Assembly (NCBI GenBank): GCA_023935145.1
Contig: CM043698.1
Coordinates: 41,751,501-41,815,500, forward strand
Reading direction: 5' to 3'
DNA: 64,000 nt
Source: Bretschneidera sinensis
Lineage: Eukaryota; Streptophyta; Magnoliopsida; Brassicales; Akaniaceae
Part shown: positions 22,296-33,898 of the stretch, piece after piece
Position numbering within the stretch: the stretch's first letter is position 1
How the letters are laid out: each line of letters opens with the position of its first letter
Notes under the pieces: generated by a model
The model's database searches: none
What the model was told of the DNA's origin: nothing
What the model saw: only the letters and a program-made list of their open reading frames with translations
Position numbers and translations under genes: made by a program

Positions 22296-23364
22296 TCATT
22301 CCTTTAAAGCTGCAATTGTGATTGTGGGCTCAACTTTCACTTGATTTTCAATCTCAAGTGTTAATAGTTTTGCATCTAGCTGAATGTGATCTTGATTCAA
22401 ACTTGGGTAAACACAAGTTTGTGGACTAGTATACTGTGTTATCTCAAATAATCCATGACCTTTCCGTTTAAAAGCTCGAAGTCTCCACTTGCATCCACTT
22501 TCATTATGTCTTTTGCACCTCACTAACCAAACTTTTCTTTGCTTCTACTACTTCAAATTGTTGATGCCTTATGATGGAGTACAATTTTATAGCTCTTTGT
22601 CTTGAAAAATCAAACCTTTGCTCAACTCATGATTAGGTTTCCATGAAGTAGCTGGCGGCAATAGTCTCCAATCATTAGTTGTAGTATCATTCATTGAGTC
22701 TATATTTGTGAAAAATGGCACTTTTGGCTCTTGAAATGGAATCTCTGTTGATGTGTTCTCTCTTATCAAATCTTCTTCTTCTTGGGATTGCGGTTGATGT
22801 AAAAATATACTAACTGCTTCCTCGTGCGCATAACCTCCATTAGCTTTTGTCCACTCGATAAAAATATATCAACTGGTTCCTAATGCACATAAGCTCTAGT
22901 AGCTTCATATTCTTCTTCTTCTCCGTCCACATCATATTTGTCTTCTTCAAATTTAATTAGTGTTGGTATCATATGTACACCAAAAGAACAATGGGTTATT
23001 TCACGTGTTCTGTTTGCAACTGTCTTAATGAACCTGATCTCATATATTGACTCTCAAGACAAAATAACGATAAAATCTGATTTCACTTCCAAGTACACAC
23101 ACTATTGTCATCTGCAATCCGTAACTGTTTGTACTTAATCTTGGAAGATTGAACTGTTGTTGGGTATCTACAAACCATACCTAGTCGAAACTGTTGTTTA
23201 TCAAACCTTGTGATACCATACAGTTCATCCAACAATGTACTAAATTTAGTCTTTTGGTTAACTTTAATAGCTCTTAGAGGAGTTCCATCATAATATGGGT
23301 CATCCGGTCCATCATTTATGCAGCCATTCCAATAATAAAAGATAGGATTTTCTCTCCCTATCAT
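22296..23364 (-). pseudogene. MULE (MuDR-type) transposase N-terminal remnant
   Basis: Minus-strand pieces in the right order belong to a Mutator-like transposase. At 23364-23083, YWNGCINDGPDDPYYDG and VNQKTKFSTLLDELYGITR form the N-terminal PB1-like part. At 22769-22587, WKPNHELSKGLIFQDKEL is the start of the DNA-binding domain. At about 22585-22525, KLYSIIRHQQFEVVEAKK is in a shifted frame. At 22523-22296, RCKRHNESGCKWRLRAF, GLFEITQYTSPQTCVYP and LNQDHIQLDA complete the zinc-finger region. There are at least two frameshifts and the catalytic DDE domain is absent, so the copy is truncated. TIRs were not found. Confidence 0.8.
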
Positions 23365-25613
23365 GATCTATCTACCTAAAACAACATAATGGATAATTGA
23401 ATCCTATGAATTGGTATAGATGCCAACAAGTAGGCAAATAGAATAGAAAATTTCACAAACACCAAAAATTGCAATATTCTAGTCAATTTTTCAACAAAAA
23501 AAATATTACACTCATAGATGTTAACTAAGATATGATTTTTTTTTTTTTTAACTTTCATATATTTTGGCAACAATCAACCATTGTGCTTGAAATTAGTAAA
23601 AAAAAAACTACACCTCTCTCTTTATTTATTCCGCTTCTTCTTTGTCTTGGTGTACTATTATTCTCTTCTCCCAATTTTACTCCTATTTCTCATTTTCAAT
23701 CATACAATATAATATTATGATCGCTGATTCAATTCGATTGATTACTCCCACTCCTTACGTCTCTCTGCAGAATATTAGTATCATTCTCTCTTTCAATTTA
23801 TTTGATGCTCCCAAATATTTTCTTTCTATTCCTCATTCATTCTAATTGACTTTGAGAATCTCTATAAGGAGAAGAAAAGAATGTGAACCTCCTCCTCTCA
23901 AATCCTTAAAGCCCCAAGTCCCCTATACTATTCCTATTTAAGTTTTTTTTATACAATTTCTACTTATATTACCAGTTCTTCTAGAAATACATTTTATTTA
24001 TTGTGAAAAAAAAACATATACATAAGCATACACAAAAAAAAAAAAAAAAAAACTACTTAATCTACTATTACTCAATCAAAGCCACATGAAAAAAGAACAC
24101 TAAAGCAACAACTCATCAAGATTTGCTTCTAGTTAAGAATAGTTAATAATTTCCTAAACAAATTAATTACATTGAAAATAGCAATATATAAGCTGATGTT
24201 GATAATACTGAAAGTTAAAAAAGAGTAATTAGTAGGCACCAACTATTCCTAGACAAATCACCAGTCTTCCATTTTTTCTTTCCCCATACATGGCAAACTG
24301 GGTTTACTAGCTAAGTGATGTGGTATACCCGTACGATATACTTTCCACTTTCATATAGAGAGAGTAAAAGAAAAATTTTCCTCTCTCACTTTCATTTGAT
24401 GGTGAAAAGTACCTCTTATAAAAGAAAATTTCATGACCCAAATCAAGAATTTTTAGCAGATTTGAAATCAAATCTTTGACTTCGATCTAAAAAAAATCCT
24501 TAAAATCTAATTTTTCATATAAGGTGTTTGTTGAGATTTTTTTATTAAAATCCACTTGCTCAAATTTTAGGCAAAAACACAATTACAATGATAAATAGAC
24601 AAATAAAATAAAGAGTAATAACATCAAGAATTAATGTGGTTGGACAACCTCTTTGCATGCATCCACTAACAACTCCACTATTTTATTAATTTTCAACTAC
24701 AAATTTAAGAAGAACATTATCAATCTCTCACCCCAACGTCCCAATACAACAAAAATTTTACCCTCACAATCCAAAATCCTCAATACACCTAAAACGCTTC
24801 ACTTAGTTCTAATTATAATATTTAAATTACGAATACGTCTCAAATCTTCTTTAAAACCGTCTTTATATAGAAATATTTTTCTTATACTATTAAATAAAAA
24901 TAACAACATAATAAAACCAAAATCATAACCGTGTTTGTGGAAAAAGCCTATGATTCGAGCCTGCTTGCTTTGTGTTGCCTTTTTGCTATCTGTTATAGGT
25001 ATCTGTTACATATTATCAATAAAGTGCTTTGTTTTACTTTATAAAAAATGTTTTAAGGAAAATATATAAAGATATAAAGTCAACCATCATCGCTAATTGC
25101 TGTACGCGTCGTCAATCTTTCATGAATTCTGGCAATCCTCAATCAGTCATCTCTGACAATACGATATCACCATTCAACGGCGGAGGGAAAAGGGGTTGAG
25201 AAGCGGGAGAGGGGGAAGGAAACACTCCCCTTGAATTTTCAAATTTTTTACTTACCATATAATCGTATGAATAATAGTTTATGAGTTGTCATCCACTTAG
25301 AAAATTTCAAAAGTAAGAAAAAATGGGCTAAGTATTATTAAAAATAATAAAAGAAAAGAACATAGATAATGCAAAGAGGCAAGTTAGTGTAGTAATATAC
25401 CGATAAAAAATTAACAATTCTTCAATTTTTTTGTCTGTTTGTTTTTTAATTAAAGTTACTCGTTATGACTGACAGACTCCTATTAATTTATAAGTGAAAA
25501 TAAAATATAACAAAGGGAAAAAAGATATAAAGCCAACAAGGGTAAACAAACCCAAGCATACTCTACTAGAAAATCCAACACAAGAGACTAATTAGGGAGG
25601 GCCTATAAGAATT
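23365..25613. other. AT-rich DNA, no recognisable gene
   Basis: Several A or T homopolymers (for example about 24031-24050) and low-complexity ORFs rich in Ile, Leu, Asn and Lys. Nothing resembles a known protein. The first few hundred bases are probably the 5' region of the MULE on the minus strand. The last 60 or so bases should continue the LINE fragment at 61142 across the T insertion. Confidence 0.4.
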
Positions 25614-25657
25614 GAAACTGATGTAACCCACAACACCCTGGTCCAATAAGAAACCCA

Positions 25658-25891
25658 CACGTGGACTTTGAAGTCACCTATAGGACGACGACACGTGTCA
25701 ACTCTCCTCAGCATTGTAAGGTACACGTGGAACAAGCAAGGAATGCCACCGCCGCGTCAAAGCGTGATTAGTGGACCTAATCCCCTCTGAAACACGTAAC
25801 CACCCTGACACACTCAACGCCCTGATCACACTATTAAGACTTGCCTCTGAATCCCGAGATCACAGGGGCAGACCCATGCCTTCTCCACGTG
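25658..25891 (+). promoter_or_regulatory. Cluster of four CACGTG (G-box/ABRE core) motifs
   Basis: CACGTG occurs at 25658-25663, 25692-25697, 25724-25729 and 25886-25891, upstream of the TATA box. In plants this hexamer is bound by bZIP and bHLH factors. In the 3' LTR the third copy is changed to CACATG. Confidence 0.6.
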
Positions 25892-25910
25892 AATGACCTC
25901 CCCTCAGGAG

Positions 25911-25920
25911 CTATAAATAT
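25911..25920 (+). promoter_or_regulatory. TATA box of element T 5' LTR
   Basis: CTATAAATAT, 20 bases after the last CACGTG. The 3' LTR has CAATAAATAT at the same place. Confidence 0.5.
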
Positions 25921-26074
25921 CTTAAGGTAAGTGAAACTAAGACTTAAGACTTATCCATATCTGCTCTAAAGTTAATCCTCGGCCTCGTCCTAACTAGAGT
26001 GTCGGAGCGCCCTCGGAGGTCTCCCCTTCCCCTCCTTCCGAGGGTCTTTTAGTTCACCTCTGTTACTTGTGCAG

Positions 26075-26176
26075 GGCCACGCCAGCGCCAAGGCCACACC
26101 AGCGCCAAGGCCACGTCAGCACCAAGGCCACGCCAACGCCAATGCCACGTTAGTGCCAAGGCCATATCAGCATCAA
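26075..26176 (+). repeat. 17-bp tandem repeat in T 5' LTR, 6 copies
   Basis: The unit is GGCCACGCCAGCGCCAA with drift. The 3' LTR has only four units (61049-61116), so copy number changed after insertion or during replication. Confidence 0.85.
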
Positions 26177-26198
26177 AAATTTTTACGGCATCAACAAA

Positions 26199-26218
26199 TT
26201 GGCGACATCAGTGGGAAA
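26199..26218 (+). other. Diverged primer-binding site of element T
   Basis: Directly after the LTR the sequence reads TTGGCGACATCAGTGGGAAA. Related Tat elements have TTGGCGCCGTCTGTGGGAA here (recalled), so three or so bases have changed. Confidence 0.55.
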
Positions 26219-26274
26219 CCACAATCTCTCGCTATAGCAAAAGTGGAGAAGTATAAAAGAACTCATCTGTTGCG

Positions 26275-27046
26275 ATGCCGCCGAGAGGCAACACAAGAAA
26301 GACCAACAGGGGAGCCCCAACAGCATGCTCTGCTCCCATATGGGGTAATCCCCACAACCAGCAATCTAGGCCCAGATTCCCTGTAATCCCTTAGTATGCA
26401 ACCCTCCGGTCGAGTAGACGGCCCCCCGTCAGAAACCAGTGCCCTCATCTCTCTGGGACTAACTCCCCTAATTACGAGAAAGGGGTCGCACATCCTCATG
26501 TTGCCCTTGTGACCCAAGCCCAATTCTAAGAACTCTCCCCGATGATAGCTGACTTGGCGGCCCAAGTCCGAGGCGAAGGCCAGCAACCCTCTTTTTCTCC
26601 TCACCAAGCCCCTGAGCAAACAAAATCATCTAACAGAGATGATTCGACCAACAACCAGCCTCTTATCGAGCCATCGCGGCATGACAGTCGGTCCACTGAA
26701 AGCTCTTCTTCCAAGAGCAACTTTAACCTGGACAGACGATTCGATGAGATGAAAGAAAAAAATAGACTTGGCCCTGAAGCATAAAAGTCTCAATATCCTA
26801 GATGAGCTTAGCATCCAAGACCCCCCTCCGGTTCACAGAAGACGTCCTCGAAACACAATTCCCTCCCAACTTCAGAATACCACAGGTCAGGATGTATGAC
26901 GGTCTAGGAGACCCTCTAAACCATTTAAAACATTACAAAACAACTATGATGCTGCACTGACATTCTGACCCTATTATGTGTCATGCCTTCCCCTTGACTC
27001 TTAAAAAGGCCACAGGCACGTGGTATTCGCGTCTTAGGCCAGGAAG
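26275..27046 (+). pseudogene. Tat gag, part 1 (element T)
   Basis: An ATG at 26275 opens MPPRGNTRKTNRGAP; stops and frame changes follow. A hydrophilic linker (26542-26784) precedes the capsid start FPPNFRIPQVRMYDGLGDP (about 26855-26910). The piece ends with ATGTWYSRLRPG at the B insertion. The frame continues at 46853 without loss once the duplicated target bases are removed. Confidence 0.75.
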
Positions 27047-28408
27047 TGATGAGAGCCATAAAATGCATCTCAACAGTACTTAATTATTAGCATTTTAGGG
27101 TTGATCTAGGTTTTAATTGCACTTTTATTTGTTAACAACTCTAAAATGGTATTCTTGAATTGTTGATCTATTTCGGTGCACTTTCAGGTACTTTAAGTCC
27201 AAAAGAGAAGGAAAAGCTATTGTTGCTTGAAGTACAATGACTCAATGAAGATTGAAGTGAAGGCATGATTACCGAAGGATAAAACAAAGAGAATAAAGTC
27301 TTAAGTGTGTGCGCTGTGGCCTGGAAATATCCAAGCCTCAGCCTCCAGAACCTTGCCCAAAAGAGCTAATCCTCCTTCAGTGTGCATTGTGGCCTGGACT
27401 AGGTAGGGCCACGGTGCCTAGAACCTTCACAAGACTTCAGCACCAGCTAGAGCCGTGGCCTAGACTAGGCAGAGCTGCGGTGCCCAGAAGCTCTCCAAAA
27501 CAAAGAATAGTCATAGCCACGATGTGAGAAAGTGAAAGCCGCGGCGCGTACTCGAAAGTTTGTTTTCGAGTTATGACCTAATTAGGAATTTAATGATTGT
27601 TTAAACCCTAGAATATCCTTGGCCTCTTATACTATAAATAGATCACTTAGGGTTTGAGAGAGAACATCTTTAAAGGCTGGAAAACTCAAGAAGGCTGCCA
27701 CACTCTCCCCCATCAAAGTGTTCAACCATGAACCCCATGGTGAACTAATCTCCAAACAAGGCGAAGGGATGAATCCCTAGGTGAAGTTGTTCTTATTTTC
27801 CTTTCTTGATTCAGTTATAGTTAGGCTTTATCATCAAAACATTGTTATGTGTTACTCTTTTATCTAATTAAAAGATTTTCTCTTAATCCATTGATTGTAT
27901 CCTTATCTCCATATAAATCTAGTTATGCTTTTCTTATGTGACATTGTTTGGGTATGATTGCGTCCGGTAGATTTATCTTTAGGTTTGTCCATTACTGCAA
28001 TATTTTCATTAAAGATATATTGTCGTTTCTTGATAAATCTATAGGATAGATCATGTGTGCTTAACTAAAAAAGAGTAATTCATATCAATTACATTAAGGT
28101 ATATATATGTGCTTGATTAAATATTTGCCGATTGCTTGTTTGGGATGTGAAACTTGCAGTCGAGATAAAAACAACTGAATTAAGATTGGAATAAGGCAAC
28201 GAACCTAGGGAGGATTCTCGGAACCTTGTTGTTTCTTTATCATAGTTTTCAATATATTTACACAATTACTTCATCATTGATATCTTCTCACTTGATTATT
28301 ATCGTTCGTGTTAAGGTTTGCACCTTTCCTTTATAGATTACTTTTCCCTGTGGAATCGACACCCCAAAGCTGTGCTACAACTACCGCGTTATACTTTGGG
28401 TATAATCA
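27047..28408 (+). repeat. 5' LTR of element B
   Basis: 1,362 bp. TATA box CTATAAATAG at 27632-27641. Upstream of it (27305-27560) a loose repeat of GCCGTGGCCTGGACTAGGC-like phrases makes a GC-rich island in AT-rich DNA. The same island is in the 3' copy (45780-45990). Confidence 0.87.
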
Positions 28409-28413
28409 AATTT

Positions 28414-28431
28414 TGGCGCCGTTGCCGGGGA
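28414..28431 (+). other. Primer-binding site of element B (tRNA-Asp)
   Basis: TGGCGCCGTTGCCGGGGA, five bases after the LTR; it is complementary to the 3' end of plant tRNA-Asp, the usual Athila primer. Confidence 0.88.
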
Positions 28432-28639
28432 AACGCGCTTACATACAAGGAAATCTGTCAAACTTTAAGACAAGACGGTACTATCTTTCTTTTCTTTAAA
28501 TTTTGATTTTCTGATATTCTTTTATTTTTTGTTTGTTTTATTTATTACCTTTTAACTCAGTTGGTGTATGCTTAGGCCGAGAGATTCATGAGGTAGATTC
28601 ATTAAGGGACCCGAAATAGAGTTACTCTTTCCTTCCACG

Positions 28640-30235
28640 TCCGTTAGTGAAACCTCGCCTAAATCAAACCCTAGTGTACACCCAACCGAGAATTTAGAAA
28701 ATTTTGCTAACATGGCTGAAAACCCTAATGAGAATGTTGCTAGGACACTTAAAGATTATTTACATCTTAGCCAGACAGCCACACAATCATGCATTATGTT
28801 TCCAGCCAACACTCACCATCAAGATTTTAAAACAGGGATGATTCAATTACTCCCTACATTTCATGGCTTGGAAAACGAAAACCCATATTAACACATTAGG
28901 GAGTTTGAGGAAGCAGTTGCGACTTTTCATAGTCAAGATGCAACTGATGATATCATGAGACTCAAGTTTTTTCTTTTCTCCTTGAAGGGTAAAGCTAAGA
29001 GTTGGTTATACTCACTGAGACCATGATCTATTGGGTCATGGAATGAGATGACCCAGGTCTTCTTTAATAAATACTTCCCTCAACATAAGACCAATGCCTT
29101 AAAAAGACAAATCTCCACCTTTGCATAAAAGGAGAACGAGACTTTGTATCAATCTTGGGAGAAATTGAAGGAGCTATTAAGTATGTGTCCGCAGCATGGT
29201 TATGAGAGTTAGCACTTAGTGAGCTACTTTTATGAGAGACTTACCTATAAAGAGCGCCAATTCGTAGAGATGATGTGTAATGGTGAATTTCTACAAAAAG
29301 ACCTTGATGAGGCCATTGAGTACCTCAATGAGCTTGCTAAAAAAGCTCACACTTAGACTGGGCCTAGTGCTACTGAAAGCACAAATAGGTCACAACCTGC
29401 AGGAAACCCTAGCAGTGGTGGAATTTACCATCTTAGGGAAGAAGACAGCCTGAAAGCTAAGGTCGAAATGCTTACTAGAGAGTTAGATACATTAGAAATG
29501 AACAGCTCAAAACAAAAACATGTAATTAACCATGCCGAATCTTCGGAACCATGTTTTGTGTGTTGTGGGGTAGATTATCTCGCCCAAGAGTGTCCCACAT
29601 TTGCTGAGATGAGAGGGATGTATGGGGAACAATGTAATGCCTTAGGCATGTACAAGAAGCCTCTTGCACCCTTCTCTAACACCTATAACCCGGGATGGCG
29701 AAATCACCCCAACCTCAGCTGGAAATCTAAAAATCAGCAGCTTGCACAACCCCCTAGATCATACCCTACACCATATCATGCACCCTCATCCTCTAGGAAC
29801 TCTTTAAAAGACACTTTACATGATTTTATAGAGGCACAGGGTAAGACAAACCAAAGGTGTGAGGCATTAATTACACAAGTTGTTGAAGAGAACAAAGAGA
29901 TAAGGAACCAAGTGACCAAACTGATGGGCTCCTTGAGTGTGAATGAGCGAGAGAAGTTCCCTTCCCAGACTCAGTCCGCACCCAATGGTCAACACATAGC
30001 ACAAACAAATCTAGAAAATGTAAATTCCATTGTGACAAGAAGTGGTAAGACATTACACATCCCAACAACAAACAAATCTGAGGATGTGGAAAAATGTCAA
30101 GGTAGTAGTTATGCTGAACTGCCTAAAAACCCTGAGGTTACTAAGAGCCTTGTTAAGGCATCTTTCCCTCAAGCCTTAAAATCTAATAAGAAAAATTTGG
30201 AACTAAATAATGAAATCCTAGAGAACCTAAGTTAA
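28640..30235 (+). pseudogene. Athila gag (element B)
   Basis: After a leader the capsid reads MAENPNENVARTLKDYLHLS, FKTGMIQLLPTFHGLENENP, REFEEAVATFHSQDATDD, GSWNEMTQVFFNKYFPQHK and NETLYQSWEKLKELLSMCP. In-frame stops include TAA at 28891 and TAA at 29127. From 29468 it is open for 255 residues. The zinc knuckle CFVCCGVDYLAQEC (about 29553-29594) has Tyr where the metal-binding His should be. An N-terminal coiled-coil-like segment LKAKVEMLTRELDTLEM precedes the knuckle. Confidence 0.82.
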
Positions 30236-30251
30236 ACTTAATCTTTCTCTG

Positions 30252-31516
30252 TTGCATGTGATTAAACAAGTTCTTACCTATGCAAAGGTTCTCAAAGATT
30301 TATATACAATAAAGAGGAAACACCATGTAAAGAAAACAACATTCCTAATTGAGAAAGTTAGTGCTTTAATTGAGCAAAGAATTCCCCCAAAATACAAGGA
30401 TCCTGGCTATCCAACCATTGCATGTAGCATAGGAAATCATGAAGTTGGATAAGCCTTGCTAGATTTAGGAGCTAGTATAAACCTGATGTCGTTCGCTATT
30501 TACTTACAGCTGGGTTTAGGAGAAATTAAACCAACCACTGTGGTATTGCAATTGGCTGATCATTCAGTCAAAGTACCCCGGGGTGTGGTAGAGGATGTTT
30601 TGATTCAAATTGATAAATTTTACTATCTTGTTGATTTCCTAATCCTTAATACTACTTCTGCTGTTGATACTAACTCTAAAATTCATTTGATTTTGGGTAG
30701 ACCTTTCCTTGCTACTGCAAATGCTCTAATTAATTGCAAAAATGGACTCATGAAGCTGTCCTTTGGAAACATGACCCTCGAGGTGAACATCTTAATTATT
30801 GCAAAACAATTCGAAGATGAGGACAAGAACCGCCACTTATACATGATCGAGTCATTCATCGATAAGGGAGTTTCTATAGCTCATGATTTTGATCCTCTTG
30901 AATATTTTCTTGATAATTCTGATATTGATTCTATTAATGATAAAACTGATATAATTGATATTTGTGTTGTTTTTGATAAATCTTAGGATTATGGCACTCA
31001 AGCATGGTAACTAAAGTTTAAGGAGTTGCCCGAAAGAAGTGAGAAACAAATCCCCTTAAGTGTGGAAGCACCTAAAGTCGAATTGAAGCCACTACCTAAG
31101 GGTTTAAAGCATGTCTTCCTTGGTCCAGGTGATACCTTTCCTGTTATTATCTTATATGAATTATTTACATCTCAAGGTGAGAAATTAATTCAAACCTTAA
31201 ATGCACATAAATCAGCCTTGGGTTGGAGCATGGCTGATTTAAAAGGAATTAGTCTCATGATCTGTCCCACAAGATAAATTTGGATGAAAGGACTAATCCT
31301 CGTAGAGACCCTCAACGTAGGCTTAACCCTACTATGAAGGAAGTAGTGAAGAATGAAGTGTTAAAACTATTAGATGCGGGAATTATATATCCCATAACTG
31401 ATAGTAAATGGGTAAGTTCTACACAAGTCATTCCTAAAAAGTCCAGAGTCACTGTAGTAAATAATGACCTAGGAGAGTTAGTCCCTACCAAACTTGTGGC
31501 CGGGTGGCATATGTGA
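30252..31516 (+). pseudogene. Athila protease and RT start (element B)
   Basis: LLDLGASINLMSFAIYLQLG (30459-30515) is the aspartic protease motif; an upstream stop at 30450-30452 truncates it from gag. LILGRPFLATANALINCKNG follows at about 30690. RT begins RRLNPTMKEVVKNEVLKLLD, then KWVSSTQVIPKKSRVTVV. The frame ends at TGA (31514-31516), at the position of Cys in GWRVCIDYRK of the sister elements. Breaks at 30984 and 31275 also divide it. Confidence 0.82.
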
Positions 31517-32800
31517 ATTGATTATAGAAAATTAAATACTGCCACCCGGAAAGACCACTTCCCACTCCCTTTTATCGATTAAATTCTTGAGCGTGTAGCT
31601 GGTCATCCTTTTTATTATTTCTTAGATGGTTATTCTAGTTATTATCAAATTGAAATTGCATTAGAAGACCATGATAAAACCACCTTCACCTATCCTTTTG
31701 GTACTTATGCCTTTCGTAGAATGCCATTTGGATTGTGTAATGCCCCTGCCACTTTTTAACTCTGCATAATGAGCATCTTTAGTGATATAGTTGAAAATTA
31801 CATGGAGGTTTTTATGGATGACCTAACTATTTTTGGATCTTCATTTGATGCATGCCTAATGAATTTAGAAAGGGTGTTGATTCATTGTGAGGAGAAGGAA
31901 TTAGTCTTAAATTGGGGAAAATGCCATTTCATGGTACCTTCGGGTATTGTCTTAGGGCATATTGTTTCTTCTAAGGGGATAAAAGTTGAACAATCTAAGA
32001 TTGAATTAATCTCTAAATTGCCCACACCTAAGACAGTAAAGGATGTGAGATATTTCCTTGGTCATGCTGGTTTTTATAGGAGGTTCATACAAAATTTTTC
32101 CAACATATCTAGACCATTATGTGCCCTCCTAATTAAAGATGCCCCATTTGAGTGGACTCTGGCTTGTCAATAGGCCTTTAAAATGCTGATTGGCAAGCTT
32201 ACTTCAGCACCTATAATGCAGTCACCTAATTGGAATTTACCTTTTGAAATCATGTGTGATGCTAGTGACTATGCTGTAGGTGTTGTTCTTGGACAATGAA
32301 GAGAGGAAAAACCTTATGTCATTTACTATGCTAGTAAAACTTTCAATAGTGCTCAAATGAACTACTCCACCACTAAAAAAGAATTACTTACTGTAGTATT
32401 TGCTTTGGACAAATTGCGTGCTTATTTAATTGGTTCTCCTATTCTTACCTTCACAGATTATGCAGCCCTCAAGTACCTCCTTACAAAGAAGGATGCTAAG
32501 GCACGACTAATACGGTGGATCCTACTCTTACAAGAATTTGATATCACCATCAAAGACAAGAAATGAGTGGAGAATGTAGTGGCGGACCATCTCTCGAGGC
32601 TCACATTTGAGGACACTTTTGAAGACTTGCCAATCAAGGATGATTTTCTAGATGAGCAATTACTCTATGTTACCTCTCTACCATGGTTTGCTCATTTTGT
32701 GAATTATTTAGCTACCGGTGAGATACTAATGGATTGGAGCGCTCAAGATGAGAGGAAATTCTTGAATGAGGTTTGTAATTTTTATTGAGATGACTCCTAT
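31517..32800 (+). pseudogene. Athila reverse transcriptase and RNase H (element B)
   Basis: The frame continues [37 protein letters not shown] motif (stop TAA after ATF) and VFMDDLTIFGSSFDACL (FMDD 31811-31822). RNase H is [18 protein letters not shown] (then TGA), [20 protein letters not shown] and [12 protein letters not shown]. The tether reads [11 protein letters not shown] after a TGA at 32564. Most breaks are single stops, so the reading can be followed in one frame. Confidence 0.82.
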
Positions 32801-33898
32801 CTTTTCAAGTACTGCCCTGACCAAATTTTAAGGCATTGCATCCTTAATGAAGAGATTGTCAGCGTCTTGGAATTTTGTCACTCCCAAGCTTGTGGAGGCC
32901 ACTTTTTAGTGAAAAAAAACCGTTGCAAAAATTTTGTAGTGTGGATTTTATTGGCCTAACTTGTTTAAAGATGCAAACATCTATTGTTGCTCATATGAAA
33001 AGTGCCAGAAGTTACGAGCTGTGTCTCATCGTAATATGATGCCCTTAAACCCAATTTTAGTGATTGAAATCTTTGATTGTTGGGGTGTTGATTTTATGGG
33101 ACCCTTTCCTCTTTCCTTCGGATACCAATATATCATCATGGCAATAGATTATGTATCAAAGTGGGTAGAGGTAGTAGCTTACCGAAACAATGATAATAGA
33201 ACGGTAATTAAATTCCTCAAAGAAAATGTATTATCTCGATTTGGTACACCACGTGCTATAATTAGTGATCGAGGTACACATTTTTGCAACCGTTCATTTG
33301 AAGCTTTAGTGAGAAAATATGGGGTGTTAAATAAAATTTCTATAGCTTACCATCCTCAGATTAGTGGACAAGTAGAACCTGCTAATAGGGAAATTAAACA
33401 AATTTTAGAAAAAAACGGTTAACCCAGACCGCAAGGATTGGTCTTTGAGACTAGTTGATGCGCTTTGGGCTTACCGTACTGCTTTCAGAACCCTCTTAGG
33501 TATGTCACCTTAAGCTTGTTTTTGAAAAGCCTTTCCACTTACCTATAGAGCTTGAGCATCGAGCTTATTGGGCCATTAAGTCTTTTAATTTTGATATAGG
33601 AGAGGCGGGTAAGCTTAGGAAATATCAGCTGAATGAGTTAAAGGAGTTAAGAAATGATGCTTATGAGAACTCTAGAATCTATAAAGTGAAGATGAAAGTG
33701 TTTCATGATAAAAATATTTTGAGGAAAACATTCAAGCCTAATGATCGGGTGTTCTTATACGATTCTAGACTCCATAAGCATCCAGGAAAACTTCGGTTGA
33801 GGTGGAACGACCTTTTTGTAGTAAAGAATGCTTTCGAAAATGGGGCGGTGGAAATAGGGGATACTAGGGATGGTCGGACTTTTAAAGTAAATGGTTAG
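32801..33898 (+). pseudogene. Athila integrase (element B)
   Basis: SQACGGHFLVKK and CCSYEKCQKL mark the zinc domain, with a frame break near 32915. The core carries GVDFMGPFPLSFGYQY (Asp), AIISDRGTHFCNRSF (Asp) and SGQVEPANREIKQIL (Glu) within 32961-33422. After a break near 33420 the C-terminal part ends RNDAYENSRIYKVKMKVFHD and LRLRWNDLFVVKNAF near 33898. The DDE residues are intact, but the protein is broken. Confidence 0.84.

Larger units (their letters stand above)
25619..26196 (+). repeat. 5' LTR of element T
   Basis: 578 bp, TGATGTAACCC to CATCAACA. It carries four CACGTG hexamers (25658, 25692, 25724 and 25886), a TATA box at 25911 and six copies of a 17-bp unit near its end. It matches 60583-61136. 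Confidence 0.88.
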
